Below are positions 61,242 to 64,000 of a DNA stretch of 64,000 bases, in pieces (within the stretch, counting starts at the first letter, position 1; every line of letters starts with the position of its first letter). The stretch covers positions 1 through 64,000 of the forward strand of contig JADLFI010000037.1 of the NCBI GenBank assembly GCA_020845635.1, read 5' to 3'. Origin of the DNA: Bacteroidia bacterium. GTDB lineage: Bacteria > Bacteroidota > Bacteroidia > UBA4408. The notes below the pieces were generated by a model. The model worked only from the letters and a program-made list of their open reading frames with translations, was not told the DNA's origin and made no database searches. Both the position numbers and the translations under genes were made by a program.

Positions 61242-61421
61242 CATGATTGTTTTACATGAGGCAAAAATAATATCTATTGTCAATTATCTCAATTATTAAT
61301 TGTTTTATTAGTAAACCATTAACATCCATAAGATTCAAACATAATAATATCCTCATTTGTAAGAGAATGTCATTTGTATATTAAGAAATTGTTAAGTCAA
61401 CTTATTTTCATAAGTTATCCT

Positions 61422-61429
61422 TACATTTG
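61422..61429 (+). promoter_or_regulatory. Bacteroidota -7 box TACATTTG upstream of the PhoU-like/Pit pair
   Basis: TAnnTTTG 27 bp before the ATG. Confidence 0.5.
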
Positions 61430-61455
61430 GTCTCAAATTTTCAATCATATAAAAT

Positions 61456-62103
61456 ATGAAGTTTGATTATATCATTCAACTATTCTCTCCTAAAGACAAA
61501 AAATTTTTTCCATTATTTGAGAAAGCAGCCGAGAATCTTTTAGACGTGTCAAAAATATTGATAAAAGCATTGGAATGTAAAGATAGAGACGAGCGCGAAG
61601 AGTATCTTAAAGAAATAAGTAATTTAGAAGAGAAAGGCGATCAAATAACACATTCTATATATTTTGAATTAAGCTCTTCGTTTATTACCCCTTTCGATAG
61701 AGAAGACATTCATAACTTAGCTTCTGTAGTAGATGATATTTTAGACTTTATTAATAGCTCTGCCAAGAAAATACAACTGTATAACCTTAAACAGCCTTCT
61801 AAAGAAATGTTACAATTATCAAAACTTATTCTTGAAGGGAACGAGCAATTATTTCAAGGAATTATGGCCTTAAAAGACTTAAAGCATGTGAATAAGGTAA
61901 AAGAGATTTGTGTACGTATTAACAGTATTGAGAACTTTGCCGATGATGTATTTGATTCAGCCGTAGCTCGCCTGTTTGAAGAAGAAAAAGACGCAATTGA
62001 GCTGATAAGAGTAAAAGAGATTTTACAAAATTTGGAAACTGCTACAGACAAATGCGAAGATGCTGCAAACGTTATTGAATCAATTATTGTAAAATACTCA
62101 TAG
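61456..62103 (+). CDS. DUF47 family (PhoU-like) protein
   Basis: 'EEKGDQITHSIYFELSSSFITPFDREDIHNLASVVDDILDFI', 'CEDAANVIESIIVKYS'. Confidence 0.93.
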   Translation: MKFDYIIQLFSPKDKKFFPLFEKAAENLLDVSKILIKALECKDRDEREEYLKEISNLEEKGDQITHSIYFELSSSFITPFDREDIHNLASVVDDILDFINSSAKKIQLYNLKQPSKEMLQLSKLILEGNEQLFQGIMALKDLKHVNKVKEICVRINSIENFADDVFDSAVARLFEEEKDAIELIRVKEILQNLETATDKCEDAANVIESIIVKYS

Positions 62104-62109
62104 TACAAT

Positions 62110-63555
62110 ATGCATTTAGAATTACTAATTGTTATAATTTCCCTCGCGTTAATATTTGATTTTATTAATGGCTTTCATGATGCTGCCAATTCTATTGCTA
62201 CGGTTGTATCCACCAAAGTACTTACTCCTTTTCAGGCAGTATTGTGGGCAGCTTCATTTAACATAGCTGCCTTTTGGGTGTTTGATATGAGCGTAGGAAA
62301 CACCGTAGCTAAAACAGTTGATAATAATTATATTGATTTACTAGTTATTTTATCCGGATTAGTTGCCGCTATTATATGGAATTTACTTACTTGGTGGTTT
62401 GGAATTCCTTCCTCCTCCTCGCATACTTTAATAGGTGGTTTTGCAGGTGCGGCCATAGCCCATGCAGGCTTCTCGGTAATTGAAATTGCTGAGATTACCA
62501 AAATAGTTATATTTATTTTTTTAGCACCAATAATCGGTGGACTAATTGCAATCATTATTTCATTAATAACCATTTCCAGAAATGTGCTCATTAAGCTGCT
62601 TATATTTTCAGGTATTACTCTTGGGGTATATTTCATGATGGATTATATGGTAAAATATCGCGACATGAAACCTATCATGAAATATATTATTACCACCACA
62701 CTAAGTATTTTTACCCTTACTTATATATGGTATTACTTATTTAGAAGAAAAAAACAAACCGCTTCTGCTGAAAATAATATGTATCGAAAGTTACAGCTTG
62801 TTTCATCAGCAGCATTCTCATTAGGACACGGTGGTGCAGACTCTCAAAAAGTAATGGGTATAATATGTGCTGCTTGTATGGTTTTTGGTAATTTGCATAG
62901 AGACGGAAAAGTTGAAGGAGCTTTGCCTGAAATATTTAATGTGAAGGAAGTTCCTCAGATAGAATACACTGATAATACAGGAAAACTAAGAATTTTTAAA
63001 CCTTATTATAATGAAACTGAAATAATAAAAACATATTCTGAGGGCGGTAAGATTTTTGATGCTCAAAGCAGCGAAATTATTTTTGATCATAAACAAATTA
63101 ATCCATCGTACAAATATGCTGCTGTTTTTAATGATTATTTGGATAATGGTAAAATAAAAGAAGGATATAAATTAAAAACAAAAGTTCATTCCGATACTAT
63201 GCCTTTTTGGATAGCTATATCATGCTATATGGCCATAGGAATGGGAACTCTAATGGGGGGTTGGCGAATAGTAAAAACTATGGGTAACAAAATTACCAAG
63301 GTAACCCCGCTTGAAGGCGTATGTGCCGAAACTTCAGGAGCTTTAACTCTATTTACCGTATCGCAAATGGGTATTCCTGTTTCAACCACACATACTATTA
63401 CCGGGGCTATCATTGGCGTAGGAATTACCAAAAGAGTTTCGGCAGTAAGGTGGGGAATTACCGTGAATCTTCTTTGGGCATGGATTCTTACCATCCCAAT
63501 TTCAGGATTAATGGGTGGGATTGTATATTATATTGCAAGTACCTTTTTTAATTAA
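62110..63555 (+). CDS. pit: Inorganic phosphate transporter (PiT family)
   Basis: 'DFINGFHDAANSIATVVSTKVLTP', 'WWFGIPSSSSHTLIGG', 'GIPVSTTHTITGAIIGVG'. Confidence 0.94.
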   Translation: MHLELLIVIISLALIFDFINGFHDAANSIATVVSTKVLTPFQAVLWAASFNIAAFWVFDMSVGNTVAKTVDNNYIDLLVILSGLVAAIIWNLLTWWFGIPSSSSHTLIGGFAGAAIAHAGFSVIEIAEITKIVIFIFLAPIIGGLIAIIISLITISRNVLIKLLIFSGITLGVYFMMDYMVKYRDMKPIMKYIITTTLSIFTLTYIWYYLFRRKKQTASAENNMYRKLQLVSSAAFSLGHGGADSQKVMGIICAACMVFGNLHRDGKVEGALPEIFNVKEVPQIEYTDNTGKLRIFKPYYNETEIIKTYSEGGKIFDAQSSEIIFDHKQINPSYKYAAVFNDYLDNGKIKEGYKLKTKVHSDTMPFWIAISCYMAIGMGTLMGGWRIVKTMGNKITKVTPLEGVCAETSGALTLFTVSQMGIPVSTTHTITGAIIGVGITKRVSAVRWGITVNLLWAWILTIPISGLMGGIVYYIASTFFN

Positions 63556-64000
63556 TTCTTCTTGCTTTTAGATTTATCTGAGGGGGTGGCTTATCTTCAT
63601 CAAAAGCCGGATTTATTAGATATAGAGGTTCTATACATATTTTCAAAAAAAAGGAATAAAAAGTGAATTGATAGGCTTATTAATAACTATATCATATTAT
63701 ATTATATATTTCGCCCTGCCAAATGCTCCTTGCTAGGAATTAGTTGGATAAAGAGGTTTCAAATCATAATTAATTCGCATAGTTAAGCTACCTATAAGCT
63801 ATGGCTAACAGAACGATGCTATGAAAGTGCAAAAAGTAAATGCGGAAAAGGAAAAACCATGAGCTTCAAAGAATATTAAGCACGCGTGAACAAAAGTTAA
63901 ACTAATTTTAATATAATTAGGCTAAATATGCCGTGAAACGTTTGAGGAAAGAGGAAAAAATAGATTCTCGTATAATACCAATTAAAACAAAAAACGCCCG

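Noticed and set aside
63780-63990. Possible group II intron or other ribozyme 5' end
   Set aside because: Purine-rich text was suggestive, but no domain V-like hairpin, reverse transcriptase ORF or boundary could be identified.

Overview
AT-rich (roughly one-third GC by eye) Bacteroidota-type chromosomal window, densely coding, with many TAnnTTTG promoter boxes. Mostly housekeeping and metabolic genes: msrA/msrB, pruA, cdaA (diadenylate cyclase), cysS, mnmH-selD, a PhoB/PhoR-like two-component pair, ung, an acyl-CoA carboxyltransferase, folE, LPS-related genes, lhgO, pdxA, mqnC, coaX, ade, tatC, bdhA-patatin, pyrF, prfA, rnr, phaE-phaC, sdhCAB, and a PhoU-like/Pit pair. No rRNA, convincing tRNA, CRISPR array or intact mobile element was seen. 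Most noteworthy: (1) 0.5-3.0 kb, a small redox-flavoured regulon (CPVC thioredoxin-like protein, secreted Cys/His protein, DUF2024, gamma-glutamylcyclotransferase-like protein, four-Cys MarR regulator) where palindromes of core AGTTAGGA-N-TCCTAACT sit on canonical Bacteroidota promoters; (2) a translationally coupled pentapeptide-repeat + GyrI-like pair; (3) an ECF sigma / anti-sigma-like-TM-linker-beta-barrel / PKD lipoprotein operon; (4) a class III PHA synthase pair with a terminator-like hairpin between phaE and phaC, plus a nearby bdhA-patatin operon; (5) a decayed OmpA-family pseudogene upstream of rnr. All product calls come from motif recognition in the supplied translations; no database search was run.
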